DNA of 64,000 bases from NCBI RefSeq assembly GCF_000215995.1, contig NC_015680.1, forward strand, positions 1,625,160 through 1,689,159, in the 5' to 3' direction. A program made the translations under genes and the position numbers. The notes under the pieces are model-generated. The model was given only the letters and a program-made list of their open reading frames with translations. It ran no database searches and was not told where the DNA came from. Positions 1 through 7,945 of the stretch are shown here, one piece after another. Each line of letters opens with the position of its first letter. Position 1 is the first letter of the stretch. The stretch is from Pyrococcus yayanosii CH1. Lineage in GTDB: Archaea > Methanobacteriota_B > Thermococci > Thermococcales > Thermococcaceae.

Positions 1-185
1 GGGTGGACGACAAGCCCTGGCGGTTCATCGGTATTGGGGACGAGAAAACCGAATACGTCTGGTTCTACTTCCCAATCACGGCCCGCTTCGTTACCGAGGA
101 GATACTTGCCCGGATACCTCACCTCCACGTCATCCATGACCTCTGGAGCATTTTTGACGTTATCAGGAACGTTTCTCCTCCATGA
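1..185 (+). CDS. C-terminal end of an unidentified protein (cut by window edge)
   Basis: Open frame running in from the left edge and ending in TGA at 183-185. The visible tail of about 60 residues is rich in aromatic residues and ends [17 protein letters not shown] do not recognise the family. The frame overlaps the earliest possible gcvPA start by 4 nt (ATGA), but the likely gcvPA promoter lies just after this stop, so the two genes need not share a transcript. A GTG at position 3 is the first start-like codon in the window, but the gene probably begins further left. Confidence 0.5.
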   Translation, partial: VDDKPWRFIGIGDEKTEYVWFYFPITARFVTEEILARIPHLHVIHDLWSIFDVIRNVSPP

Positions 186-200
186 AAAAGTATATATTTT
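186..200 (+). promoter_or_regulatory. TATA/BRE promoter for gcvPA
   Basis: The A/T run AAAAAGTATATATTTT is a near-ideal archaeal BRE/TATA element centred at about 195. Transcription should start about 25 nt downstream, near 218-222. That places the ATG codons at 224 and 230 just inside the transcript and puts the ATG at 182 upstream of it. Confidence 0.65.
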
Positions 201-229
201 ACACAGGCAAAACCCTTCTGGGGATGCGC

Positions 230-1576
230 ATGGCGAGGCATTACATTCCGAACTCCGCCCACAAGGAGGAGATGCTGAGGGAAATCGGCTTCTCCTCCAT
301 AGAAGACCTCTTCGCCGACGTTCCAAAGGGCATGGTCAAGGAGTTCAACCTGCCCGAGGGCAAGAGCGAGTTCGAGGTCTTCCTTGAGCTCAACGAGGTT
401 CTATCAAAGAACAAGACTGTCCTTGAAATGCCGAGCTTCCTTGGGGCTGGAACATACTTTCACTACGTCCCTGCCCACGTCAAATACCTCATCGAGAGGA
501 GCGAGTTTCTAACAGCTTACACCCCATACCAGCCCGAGATAAGTCAGGGCATACTTCAGGCTCTGTTCGAATATCAGAGCCTCATAGCCGAGCTCGTGGG
601 CCTTCCCGTCGTGAACGCCTCCATGTACGACTGGGGAACCGCGATGGCCGAGGCCGCGCTGATGACGGTCAGATTGTTCAGGGGCAAAAGGAAAAAGTTC
701 GTGGTCCCTAAGTACACCCACCCGGAGAGGATGGCCGTCCTGAGAACTTATGGAGCGGGGCCCGGCATCGAAATAGAGACCGTTGGATGGAACGAGAAGG
801 GCCAGCTCAACCTCGAAGAGCTAAAGGAGAAAGTAGAGGGGGCTGCAGGCGTTTACATCGAGATGCCAAACTTCTTCGGAATCCTCGAAGAGGAGATAAG
901 GGCGATAGGCGAGATAACCCATGACGCCGGGGCCTTCTTCGTAGTCGGCGTTGACCCAACCGTTCTAGGAATAGTTGAGGCACCGGGAGAGCTTGGTGCT
1001 GATATAGTCGTCGGTGAGGCGGCATACTTCGGCAACCCCATGAACTTCGGCGGGCCGAGGGCTGGAATCTTCGCGGTCAGGAATGACCCAAAGCTGATAA
1101 GGCAGATGCCCGGAAGAATCATCGGAATGACAAAAGATGCCGAAGGAAAGAGGGCCTTCGTCATGACACTTCAGACAAGGGAACAGCACATAAGGAGGGC
1201 CAAGGCGACCTCTAACATATGTTCTAACGAGGCACTGGTTGCTGTAGCTGCAGCCATACACATCGCAAGTCTCGGCCCGAGGGGCATTAGGGAGCTTGGC
1301 GAGGTCATCCTCAAGAACACCGCCTACCTGAAGAAGCGCCTGAGTGAAGTTGGGGAGATACCCTTCGAGGCCGTCAACTTCAAGGATGTCTTGGTCAGGT
1401 TCGAGAAGCCCTATCCGGAGATACACGAGGCTCTCTTAGAGAGGAACATACACGGCGGCTACTACGTTAAGCCCCACTTCCCGGAGCTCGGTGAGGCAGC
1501 ACTCTTCGCGGCCACCGAAACGACGAGAAAAGAGTGGGTCGATGCCCTTATTGAGGCCCTGAAGGAGGTGAGTTAA
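230..1576 (+). CDS. gcvPA: Glycine dehydrogenase (decarboxylating) subunit 1, GcvPA
   Basis: Alpha subunit of the two-subunit glycine cleavage P-protein. With GcvPB it decarboxylates glycine and passes the aminomethyl group to lipoyl-H protein. From ATG 230 the protein has 448 residues and begins MARHYIPNS, as archaeal GcvPA proteins do. It carries the family's PNFFGILEE and [18 protein letters not shown] segments. The frame stays open back to ATG 182 (464 aa), but that extension would be translated through the TATA box at 186-200, so I reject it; ATG 224 is also possible. It is followed with a 1-nt overlap by a DUF104 gene and then gcvPB. The PLP-binding lysine is on the B subunit. Confidence 0.93.
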   Translation: MARHYIPNSAHKEEMLREIGFSSIEDLFADVPKGMVKEFNLPEGKSEFEVFLELNEVLSKNKTVLEMPSFLGAGTYFHYVPAHVKYLIERSEFLTAYTPYQPEISQGILQALFEYQSLIAELVGLPVVNASMYDWGTAMAEAALMTVRLFRGKRKKFVVPKYTHPERMAVLRTYGAGPGIEIETVGWNEKGQLNLEELKEKVEGAAGVYIEMPNFFGILEEEIRAIGEITHDAGAFFVVGVDPTVLGIVEAPGELGADIVVGEAAYFGNPMNFGGPRAGIFAVRNDPKLIRQMPGRIIGMTKDAEGKRAFVMTLQTREQHIRRAKATSNICSNEALVAVAAAIHIASLGPRGIRELGEVILKNTAYLKKRLSEVGEIPFEAVNFKDVLVRFEKPYPEIHEALLERNIHGGYYVKPHFPELGEAALFAATETTRKEWVDALIEALKEVS

Positions 1577-1776
1577 TGCCCATAGAGGCCGTTTATGAGG
1601 GAGGAGTAATCAAGCCCCTGAAGCCTCTAAACTTGAAAGAGGGACAGAAAATCAGGATAGAGATTATGGGCGATTTCATTGAGGACAGCTTTGGGATAGT
1701 TAAGTTGAAAGTTAACCTCAAAGAGCTGGAGGAAGCCTACCATGAGTACCTCCTTGAGAGAACGCGTGCTGATTGA
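1576..1776 (+). CDS. DUF104 (AF2212-like) antitoxin
   Basis: A 66-residue protein starting [20 protein letters not shown], the typical opening of DUF104/AF2212-like proteins. These are small beta-barrel antitoxins usually paired with PIN-domain VapC toxins. The start ATG overlaps the gcvPA stop by one base and follows GGAGGTGAG, so it is translated from the gcvPA message. The expected partner directly downstream survives only as a 34-codon remnant overlapping this gene's 3' end, so the antitoxin now lies alone between the two halves of the P-protein operon. The fold is inferred from the family; there is no sign of decay in this frame. Confidence 0.75.
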   Translation: MPIEAVYEGGVIKPLKPLNLKEGQKIRIEIMGDFIEDSFGIVKLKVNLKELEEAYHEYLLERTRAD

Positions 1777-1846
1777 CAACAACGTTATCGTGGAGCCCCT
1801 TGATCTCGGTTTAGTGGAGATTATAAAAGCCGAAGGAATGAGGTGA
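1742..1846 (+). pseudogene. Remnant of a PIN-domain VapC toxin
   Basis: Frame 1742-1846 encodes 34 residues that include [14 protein letters not shown]. This matches the first strand and acidic residue of PIN domains (usually VLIDTNVIIE), then a short [13 protein letters not shown] tail and TGA. A functional VapC needs about 130 residues with three or four spaced acids, so nearly the whole domain is missing. The frame overlaps the DUF104 gene by 35 nt, the normal arrangement for an antitoxin-toxin pair. Its last codons contain the gcvPB ribosome binding site, which may be why the fragment has been kept. Confidence 0.6.
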
Positions 1847-1851
1847 TGATC

Positions 1852-3357
1852 ATGTTCCGCCAGGCTAGGTGGGATGAGCCCCTCATATTCGAGCTTTCTC
1901 GTCCCGGTAGAGTCGGCTACACCCTTCCCAAGCCGATTGAAAATATTGAGGTCGAGGTTCCCGAGAAGATAAGGAGGAAGAGTCCCCTCAACCTCCCCGA
2001 GCTGAGCGAACCCGAGGTAGTGAAGCACTACACGCGGCTGAGCCAGATGAATTACGGTGTAGATTCCGGCATCTACCCGCTCGGTTCATGCACAATGAAG
2101 TACAATCCCAAGATAAACGAGGAGCTTGCTGGCCATCCAAAAGTCGCCTACATCCATCCCTATCAGGACGAGAGGACGGTGCAGGGTGCCCTTGCGATAA
2201 TGTGGGAGCTGGAGCAATGGCTTAAGGAAATAACTGGAATGGACCGCTTTACCCTACAACCGGCGGCAGGTGCCAACGGCGAGTTCACCGGAGTCATGAT
2301 AATCCGCGCCTACCATCTCGACCGCGGCGAGTCTCAAAGAGACGAAATCCTCGTGCCGGATTCAGCCCACGGAACTAACCCCGCCTCGGCTGCCATGGCC
2401 GGCTTCAAGGTCATTGAAATTCCTTCTAACGAGAATGGAACGGTTGATTTGGAGGCCCTTGAGAACGCGGTTGGCGAGAGAACTGCCGGTCTGATGCTCA
2501 CGAATCCCAACACCCTCGGCATATTTGAGGACGAGATACTTGAGATAGCGAAAATCGTGCATAGGGCCGGTGGTCTTCTCTACTACGACGGCGCTAACCT
2601 CAACGCCCTCCTCGGCAAGGTGAGGCCCGGCGATATGGGCTTCGACATAGTGCACCTGAACCTCCACAAGACCTTCTCCACCCCGCACGGTGGCGGCGGC
2701 CCAGGCGCTGGTCCCGTTGGCGTCAAGGACTTCCTGAAAGACTACCTGCCCGTTCCGCTCGTGAGCTACGATGAAGAAAAGGGCTACTACCTCGATTACG
2801 ATGTTCCAAAAAGCATAGGCAAGGTCAAGGAGCTCTACGGCAACTTCGCCGTCCTCGTCAGGGCCTTAACGTACCTGAAGATAATGGGCAGGGATGGGCT
2901 CAGAGAAGTCAGCGAGGTGGCGGTGCTCAACGCGAACTACCTGACGCAGAAGCTAAAGGGAACCAAGGGCTACGAGCTCCCACACAAGGAGCTTAGAAAG
3001 CACGAGGTGGTGTTCTCGGCGGAGCCTATGAAGAGGGAGACGGGCGTTAAAGCTCTTGATGTTGCCAAGAGACTTCTCGACTTCGGCCTTCACGCGCCAA
3101 CGATGTACTTCCCGTTGATAGTGCAGGAGGCGTTAATGATAGAGCCCACCGAAACGGTCACCAAGGAGGAGCTCGACGCCTATGTCGAGGCTCTCAAGCG
3201 GATAAGCGAGGAAGCATACACCAATCCTGAGGTAGTCAAGAGCGCCCCGCACAACACGGCCGTCAGAAGGGTGGATGACGTCCTCGCGACGAAGAAGCCC
3301 GTGATCACGTGGAGAATGTACAGGGAGCTGAAGGAGAAGGGAGAGGTGGATTACTGA
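1852..3357 (+). CDS. gcvPB: Glycine dehydrogenase (decarboxylating) subunit 2, GcvPB
   Basis: Beta subunit of the glycine cleavage P-protein, 501 residues from ATG 1852 (preceded by GAGGTGAT). The PLP lysine lies in [18 protein letters not shown]; the glycine-rich segment after it is diagnostic. N-terminal landmarks include [11 protein letters not shown] and [11 protein letters not shown]. Length and motifs match archaeal GcvPB with no truncation. Upstream in-frame GTG 1843 and ATG 1846 overlap the ribosome binding site and are less likely starts. It works with GcvPA; the genes for T, H and L proteins are not in this window. Confidence 0.95.
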   Translation: MFRQARWDEPLIFELSRPGRVGYTLPKPIENIEVEVPEKIRRKSPLNLPELSEPEVVKHYTRLSQMNYGVDSGIYPLGSCTMKYNPKINEELAGHPKVAYIHPYQDERTVQGALAIMWELEQWLKEITGMDRFTLQPAAGANGEFTGVMIIRAYHLDRGESQRDEILVPDSAHGTNPASAAMAGFKVIEIPSNENGTVDLEALENAVGERTAGLMLTNPNTLGIFEDEILEIAKIVHRAGGLLYYDGANLNALLGKVRPGDMGFDIVHLNLHKTFSTPHGGGGPGAGPVGVKDFLKDYLPVPLVSYDEEKGYYLDYDVPKSIGKVKELYGNFAVLVRALTYLKIMGRDGLREVSEVAVLNANYLTQKLKGTKGYELPHKELRKHEVVFSAEPMKRETGVKALDVAKRLLDFGLHAPTMYFPLIVQEALMIEPTETVTKEELDAYVEALKRISEEAYTNPEVVKSAPHNTAVRRVDDVLATKKPVITWRMYRELKEKGEVDY

Positions 3358-3412
3358 GGGTCGGTCAGTGCCGATGTCATCATTGCTCAGACCGGTAAAC
3401 GTTCCTCATTCC
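3358..3412 (-). ncRNA. Box C/D guide sRNA (minus strand)
   Basis: On the minus strand the intergenic DNA reads as a complete double-guide C/D sRNA. C-like box ATGAGGA is at 3409-3403, a 12-nt guide at 3402-3391, D' box CTGA at 3390-3387, a 3-nt spacer, C' box ATGATGA at 3383-3377, a 12-nt guide at 3376-3365, and D-like box CCGA at 3364-3361. Both guides are exactly 12 nt, the archaeal norm. A TATA element centred near 3437 predicts a start near 3412, just before box C. The 3' end abuts the gcvPB stop. Box C has G for U at its fifth base and box D has C for U at its second, giving a G-C instead of U-U pair in the kink-turn. Guide complements are TCAGTGCCGATG and ACCGGTAAACGT; I did not assign targets. 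Confidence 0.68.
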
Positions 3413-3430
3413 CCTATTCTTATTCACAGG

Positions 3431-3443
3431 ATTCTTTTTAAGG
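3431..3443. promoter_or_regulatory. Shared, nearly symmetric TATA element between two C/D sRNAs
   Basis: ATTCTTTTTAAGG contains a TATA-like core that reads as TTTTTAAG on plus and CTTAAAAAG on minus. Measured 25 nt either way from its centre (about 3437), the predicted starts fall near 3462 (+) and 3412 (-), each a few bases before the C box of an sRNA. Bidirectional use is inferred from geometry only. Confidence 0.5.
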
Positions 3444-3461
3444 TCTTGGGCCAAGTACATT

Positions 3462-3520
3462 TGGCCAATGACGAGCGTTAGCCACGCTGAAGATGATGAG
3501 AAGAGGGTTAGCCGAGGCCC
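3462..3520 (+). ncRNA. Box C/D guide sRNA (plus strand)
   Basis: C-like box ATGACGA (3468-3474), guide GCGTTAGCCACG (3475-3486), D' box CTGA (3487-3490), 2-nt spacer, C' box ATGATGA (3493-3499), guide GAAGAGGGTTAG (3500-3511) and D-like box CCGA (3512-3515). Both guides are 12 nt. GGCC on each flank (3463-3466 and 3516-3519) can form the terminal stem with one bulged A. A TATA element sits about 30 nt upstream of box C. Again box C (U to C) and box D (U to C) change together, giving C opposite C in the kink-turn. An 18-codon frame over the same DNA (ATG 3468) is probably fortuitous. Targets would contain CGTGGCTAACGC or CTAACCCTCTTC; not assigned. Confidence 0.66.
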
Positions 3521-3554
3521 TTAATAAAACCTCCATGGAAAGGGGAAGTGAAGT

Positions 3555-4421
3555 TCACAGGTGCTTCTTCAGAAACTCTCCCACCCTTTCCTTCCACTCC
3601 TCCGGGTAGAGCTTCAGGGTTCTCACGTGGGGAGCATCTGTCACCCAGAGCTCAACCTCCCGATTTATCACCCTGTTCCTCTCGTAGAACTCCCTGATTT
3701 CCTCAACCTTCACGAGAGGGTCCTTTTCTCCCGCTATCAGGAGGAGGGGCTTTCTAACTTTGTCAGCGTATTCAAGCATGTTCAGCTCCTTTGCACCACT
3801 GAAGAGCTTGGTGAAAGGCTTGACGAAGGTGTAGAGCCATTCCGGCAGTTTAGCGAAATAACTAAGCCCTCTAGCCCCTGTTTTGTCAAGATAAATCGGC
3901 GGGCTGTCAGCAACTCCACAGCAGACCCTGTCATCCTCAGCGAGGGCCCTGATGGTAACCATTGCCCCCATGGAGAAGCCTATTAGCCCTATCTTACCAG
4001 CCCTCTCAGGGTGCTTCTCCTTCAGCCAGTCTATCGCAGAGAGAACGTCTATTACCTCTCTATCGCCAACGGTCGTGTATTTGCCTTCACTTCTTCCATG
4101 TGCCCTGAAGTCGAAGACTAAAACGTTGTAGCCCTCCCTGAGCAGGAACTCTATGGTGGGCTTCATGTAGAGGGAATACCACCTGCTTGCGGTGTAGCCG
4201 TGAAGCGGAATCACCGTCTTATCGCTTCCGTTGTCTATCCACCAGCCGCTCAGCTTGAGACCATCGCGCGTCTCTATTGTTACATCCTCGTATTCGAAGC
4301 CAAGGTCCTTTGGCGTCCAATTCTCGATAAGTCGCGATGGTCTTACCATCTTGTAGCCAACGACGGCGCTGAAGGCTAGGAAAAGGAAGATAACAAAGGC
4401 AAGGGCAACGAGCCAGCCCAT
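3555..4421 (-). CDS. Membrane-anchored alpha/beta hydrolase
   Basis: 288 residues with one N-terminal membrane segment (about residues 3-22, ALAFVIFLFLAFSAVVGY) followed by an alpha/beta hydrolase domain. The nucleophile elbow is GFSMG (Ser about residue 149), with an upstream PLHGYTASRWYS oxyanion region, then an acid in LIAGEKDPLV and a late His in DAPHVRTLKLYP. It resembles the dienelactone hydrolase/BAAT-type peptidase-esterase clan; the substrate is unknown. The start follows GGTGAGGTGATAG. It lies 9 nt after an MFS transporter gene and probably ends the three-gene minus-strand operon that begins at 7084. Confidence 0.8.
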   Translation of the reverse strand: MGWLVALAFVIFLFLAFSAVVGYKMVRPSRLIENWTPKDLGFEYEDVTIETRDGLKLSGWWIDNGSDKTVIPLHGYTASRWYSLYMKPTIEFLLREGYNVLVFDFRAHGRSEGKYTTVGDREVIDVLSAIDWLKEKHPERAGKIGLIGFSMGAMVTIRALAEDDRVCCGVADSPPIYLDKTGARGLSYFAKLPEWLYTFVKPFTKLFSGAKELNMLEYADKVRKPLLLIAGEKDPLVKVEEIREFYERNRVINREVELWVTDAPHVRTLKLYPEEWKERVGEFLKKHL

Positions 4422-4430
4422 TCTATCACC

Positions 4431-5741
4431 TCACCCCAGACGGTTCGTCTGAACCTCAAGGTTCTTCATATGCCATATCATCGGCATCGCCAGAAGAACC
4501 ATTACCGCACCTATCGGAAAGAGGATCTTGTAGTTTCCGCCAGCCAGGTCAACTATGGCACCGCCGATGACTCCAGCGAGAAGCACCGGAAGGGAGCGCG
4601 TTGCCTCGAAAAAGCCATAATACCTGCCGGTGAATGCCTCCTTCTCGTAGTGAGTTAACAGGTCGCCGATAACCGGGTAAGAGGCCGCCATAAGCATTCC
4701 CCACCCAAGTCCAGCTATGGCAAGGGCTATGACTATTTCAGCCTGACTCGTTATGAACCAGCCCCAAAGCTGAGGAAGAGCGAAGACCAGACCCCCAATT
4801 ATTATACTGAGCCTCCTTCCTAGCTTGTCATAGACTATACCGCCGGGCAGGGCCCCAATGAGGACTGTGACGTTGAAGAGGGCCATGAGGTAGAGCCCGA
4901 GGGAGGTCACGGCCTTAACGTTCTCTTCGCTGGCACTTCCGTGGAGAATGTAGGCTAAGATACCATAGAGGAAGATTGCCACGAACTCGAAGCTCATCCA
5001 CCAGAGCGTCTGGGCGGCGTAGAACTTTAGAAAGTCGCGATTCTCGACGATGCTCTTGAGGTAGTCCTTGAGCCTTTCGTCCTCTCCGATTTCAGGTGCC
5101 TTGGGTTCACGGACGATTAGGTAAACGAAGAGTGCCGCGCTTATGAGGAATACGGCGGTAACTATGAAGGGTATCTTGAGATAGGGAGTCTGGGCCAACG
5201 CCTTTATCCCTTCGCTCTCACCGGTTTCGGCGACGGCCTTGGCAATTAGATAGCCAGCCAGTCCAAAGAGGAAGAGGTTGCCAGCCCACTCTAATAAAGT
5301 TATGACGCCGCTCGCCTTGCCCCTCTGACCGCTTTCAATCGTATCGGGCATTAGAGCTCTAAACTGAGCTGTGTATAGGTGCATAGAGAGATAGAAGAAC
5401 GCTAACGTTAGGGCGAAACCCCAGAGGGGAGCACCCATCGCGTAGGCCGTGTATATCATGAGAGCTGCCGTTCCCGCTAAAACGCCACCGGCCATGATAA
5501 AGGGCCTTCTCCTCCCGTGCTTCGACTTGAGCGTATCGCTGTAATAGCCGAGCAGGGGCGGGATGAGGAGTCCTATTATTCCCTCAAAAGCTAAGATTGT
5601 TCCCTTAACGAAGGCTGACTGAGTGTAGCTGGAAAGGAGGGGAAAGGAAAGCCCCTTATTCAAGGCCCAGCCTACGCTCCTACTGAAGCCGAGTAAGGCG
5701 AGACCCAGCACAACCCCCCAGCTGAATCCCTTCTTCATCAT
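4431..5741 (-). CDS. MFS transporter, SLC45/GPH-like
   Basis: About 436 residues with roughly 12 hydrophobic segments. The first cytoplasmic loop has YYSDTLKSKHGRRRPFI, the RxGRRR signature shared with SLC45/sucrose-type and GPH sugar carriers, and a second-half repeat reads VYDKLGRRLSI. The substrate is not determinable; the sugar link is by family. The frame opens at 5756, but GGAGGG precedes ATGATG at 5741/5738, so I choose 5741, which removes the 4-nt overlap with the upstream gene. The neighbouring gene (5753-7084) encodes a paralog in the same operon. Confidence 0.82.
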   Translation of the reverse strand: MMKKGFSWGVVLGLALLGFSRSVGWALNKGLSFPLLSSYTQSAFVKGTILAFEGIIGLLIPPLLGYYSDTLKSKHGRRRPFIMAGGVLAGTAALMIYTAYAMGAPLWGFALTLAFFYLSMHLYTAQFRALMPDTIESGQRGKASGVITLLEWAGNLFLFGLAGYLIAKAVAETGESEGIKALAQTPYLKIPFIVTAVFLISAALFVYLIVREPKAPEIGEDERLKDYLKSIVENRDFLKFYAAQTLWWMSFEFVAIFLYGILAYILHGSASEENVKAVTSLGLYLMALFNVTVLIGALPGGIVYDKLGRRLSIIIGGLVFALPQLWGWFITSQAEIVIALAIAGLGWGMLMAASYPVIGDLLTHYEKEAFTGRYYGFFEATRSLPVLLAGVIGGAIVDLAGGNYKILFPIGAVMVLLAMPMIWHMKNLEVQTNRLG

Positions 5742-5752
5742 CCAACCCTCCT

Positions 5753-7084
5753 TCAATCGACATCCGGGACGTATTCATAGGACTTGGCAATTTCTCCCAC
5801 GATATCCCCCCTCTTGACGAACCTCACCATTAGGAGGGCCAGCAGGAAGAACACCGCCGCAAAGGGCAGGAGCGTCTTATAGCCAGAAACATCTATGAAG
5901 GCTCCGGCGAGGGGCGGTGCTACGAGGTTGGCCGCCTGGCTGAAGAAGTAGTAGAGGCCGGTGTAGCCACCGAGCTTTTCCTCCGTGGTCATGTCAACGA
6001 CCATCGGCAGGGAATTAACGTTTATCATCGCCCAGCCTATGCCACCAACGAAGAAGAGCCCCATGAAACTCATGACGACGGGATCGTTAAGGGAGCTGCT
6101 GGTAGGCCTCGAGCTTTCACCAAGCTGATACGCCAAAAGCACGACTGCCGTCACGATGAGCAGGCCGAGGATTATCGTCTTCCTTCTTCCAATCCTCCCG
6201 CCAATTAACCCTGCCGGGATTGCGAAGAGCATGAAGCTCAGCGAGAAAACACCAAGCATGAAGGCGCCGGTGCTCTCCTCGATGCCTAAGCGATACTTGG
6301 CGTAGCTCGTGAAGAAGGTCTCCAGCGAGTTGAAGGCAATAAACCAGAAGAATATCGCCAGGAGTATTGCAAGAAGGCTTCTCTCCTTGCTCGCGAAGAC
6401 GTCCTTGAGGTTCTCCTTCAGTTCACCAAAGCTCTTCCTTGCCGTCTCCCTGATGATACTCCCAATGTCAAGCTTTCCTCCTGGAACGCGGTACTCCTCA
6501 GGCTCGGGAACGAAAAGGACGACGAGCATGTTCGCTATCAGCATTATCGCGGCACCGAAGTAGAAAGGATAAGCGTAATTTATGTCGTAAAGAATCTTTC
6601 CACCAAAGTAGGCCAGCAGAGCGCCAAGGCCACCCATAAAGTTGATTATACCGTTGGCCTGGCTCCTCTTCTCGCTTGGGGTTATGTCAGGCATGAAAGC
6701 GATGACGGGAGAGCGGAAGAGAGCCATGAAGAAGTTCATAAAGATTATCGTCCCCATGAACAGGGAAAGGTTTTCATATCTCCGGGCAAGGGGGATGAGC
6801 GCAAACATCAGGGCGGCGGAGGGGGCACCGAGCAGGATGTAAGGCTTCCTTCTTCCAAGCCTCGTCCGCGTCATGTCGCTCAGAGCACCGAGGAAAGGAA
6901 GGAGCAGAACGGCGAACAGGTTGTCAATCGTCATAATGAAGCCCGTGATAGTCTTGTTGAGCTTGAAGGTCTCCTGGAGAAATATTGGGACATAGGCATT
7001 GTAGAGGGCCCAGATGATGCTTATTCCGAAGAAGCCGAAGCCAAGAAGGAATATCCTGCTGTACTTGAACTCCTTCACGTTCAT
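5753..7084 (-). CDS. MFS transporter, SLC45/GPH-like (paralog)
   Basis: About 443 residues, 12 predicted membrane segments, with GALSDMTRTRLGRRKPYI in the first loop and GGRIGRRKTIIL at the second-half repeat. It is clearly a relative of the product of the next gene. The ATG at 7084 follows GGTGGTG; the in-frame GTG at 7090 is part of that ribosome binding site. A minus-strand TATA-like CCTTAAAAATTCC lies at about 7128-7140. First gene of the operon MFS-MFS-hydrolase. Divergent from the glycerophosphodiesterase gene, so the carriers could import a related organic solute, but nothing in the sequence shows the substrate. Confidence 0.82.
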   Translation of the reverse strand: MNVKEFKYSRIFLLGFGFFGISIIWALYNAYVPIFLQETFKLNKTITGFIMTIDNLFAVLLLPFLGALSDMTRTRLGRRKPYILLGAPSAALMFALIPLARRYENLSLFMGTIIFMNFFMALFRSPVIAFMPDITPSEKRSQANGIINFMGGLGALLAYFGGKILYDINYAYPFYFGAAIMLIANMLVVLFVPEPEEYRVPGGKLDIGSIIRETARKSFGELKENLKDVFASKERSLLAILLAIFFWFIAFNSLETFFTSYAKYRLGIEESTGAFMLGVFSLSFMLFAIPAGLIGGRIGRRKTIILGLLIVTAVVLLAYQLGESSRPTSSSLNDPVVMSFMGLFFVGGIGWAMINVNSLPMVVDMTTEEKLGGYTGLYYFFSQAANLVAPPLAGAFIDVSGYKTLLPFAAVFFLLALLMVRFVKRGDIVGEIAKSYEYVPDVD

Positions 7085-7125
7085 CACCACCTAATTTTAG
7101 TCTCGTATGGATAGAACTGTGCGTC

Positions 7126-7166
7126 GGAATTTTTAAGGGTTTTTCGAAGTTAAACGTTTTAACTCC
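7126..7166. promoter_or_regulatory. Divergent promoters: MFS operon (-) and glycerophosphodiesterase operon (+)
   Basis: The 111-bp gap holds two TATA-like blocks: TTTTTAAGGG near 7131-7140, which reads CCCTTAAAAA on the minus strand, and GTTTTAAC near 7157-7164 on the plus strand, about 30 nt before ATG 7196. No long inverted repeat was seen. Confidence 0.45.
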
Positions 7167-7195
7167 CAACACCTACACCCCACCGGCGGTGTCTT

Positions 7196-7945
7196 ATGTA
7201 TTGGAAGAGAAACGACGTCATAGTCCTTGGACATAGGGGATACATGAGTAGATACCCCGAGAACACCCTCTTAGCCTTTCAAAAGGCTCTTGAAGCCGGT
7301 GCCGATGGAATAGAGCTCGACGTCTGGCTCACGAGGGATGGAAATGTTATAATAATGCATGACGAGACCATAGACAGAACGAGCAACATGCGGGGCAGGC
7401 AGAAGGGCATGACGCTTGAGGAGCTCAAGAAGGCAGAGCTCGGCATGGGTCAGCGCATTCCCACGCTTGAAGAGGTATTTGGGCTCCTTCCAAAAAACGT
7501 GCTCGTAAACATCGAGCTCAAAGATCCAGACGCCGCCGAGAAGGTCGCCGGGATAGTCAGGGAGAACAACCCCGAGAGGATTATGATATCCTCCTTCCAT
7601 ATAGAGGCCCTGAGAAGGTACCGCAAATACGATAGGGACACGATTATGGGCCTGCTAATAGACAGGGAAGACATCGTTCCCTTAATCCCCAAGCTCAAGG
7701 AGGAGCTGAACCTCTGGTCCGTCAACGTCCCTATGGAGGCCATACCAATAATCGGGTTCGAGCGGACCGCAAAGGCCATAGCCTGGGCCCGTTCCCTTGA
7801 CCTGAGGGTCGTCCTCTGGACGGAGAACGATGAGCTCTTCTACACTAATGACAACCTGGCGAGGCTCAAGGGAATGTTCGAGGTCGTCATAGCGAACGAC
7901 GTGGAGAGGATTATTGAGTACCTGAAGGAGCTGGGTCTCAGATGA
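7196..7945 (+). CDS. Glycerophosphodiester phosphodiesterase
   Basis: 249-residue GDPD-family TIM barrel that hydrolyses glycerophosphodiesters to glycerol-3-phosphate and an alcohol. Active-site motifs are near the N-terminus: [13 protein letters not shown] (catalytic His, metal-region Glu), then [12 protein letters not shown] and [12 protein letters not shown] with the second His. The C-terminal [10 protein letters not shown] fits the conserved Trp-Thr strand of the family. No signal peptide, so the enzyme is cytoplasmic. ATG 7196 follows GGCGGTG. It overlaps the next MFS gene by 4 nt (ATGA) and heads a run ending in glycerol kinase and glycerol-3-phosphate dehydrogenase, consistent with lipid head-group salvage. 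Confidence 0.9.
   Translation: MYWKRNDVIVLGHRGYMSRYPENTLLAFQKALEAGADGIELDVWLTRDGNVIIMHDETIDRTSNMRGRQKGMTLEELKKAELGMGQRIPTLEEVFGLLPKNVLVNIELKDPDAAEKVAGIVRENNPERIMISSFHIEALRRYRKYDRDTIMGLLIDREDIVPLIPKLKEELNLWSVNVPMEAIPIIGFERTAKAIAWARSLDLRVVLWTENDELFYTNDNLARLKGMFEVVIANDVERIIEYLKELGLR

Noticed and set aside
965-1426. 153-codon minus-strand ORF inside gcvPA
   Set aside because: Shadow of gcvPA; composition follows the antisense of the real gene.
3468-3524. 18-codon ORF with ATG after a TATA element
   Set aside because: Its ATG is the C box of a C/D sRNA; the frame explains none of the 12-nt spacing, has no ribosome binding site, and the peptide looks random.
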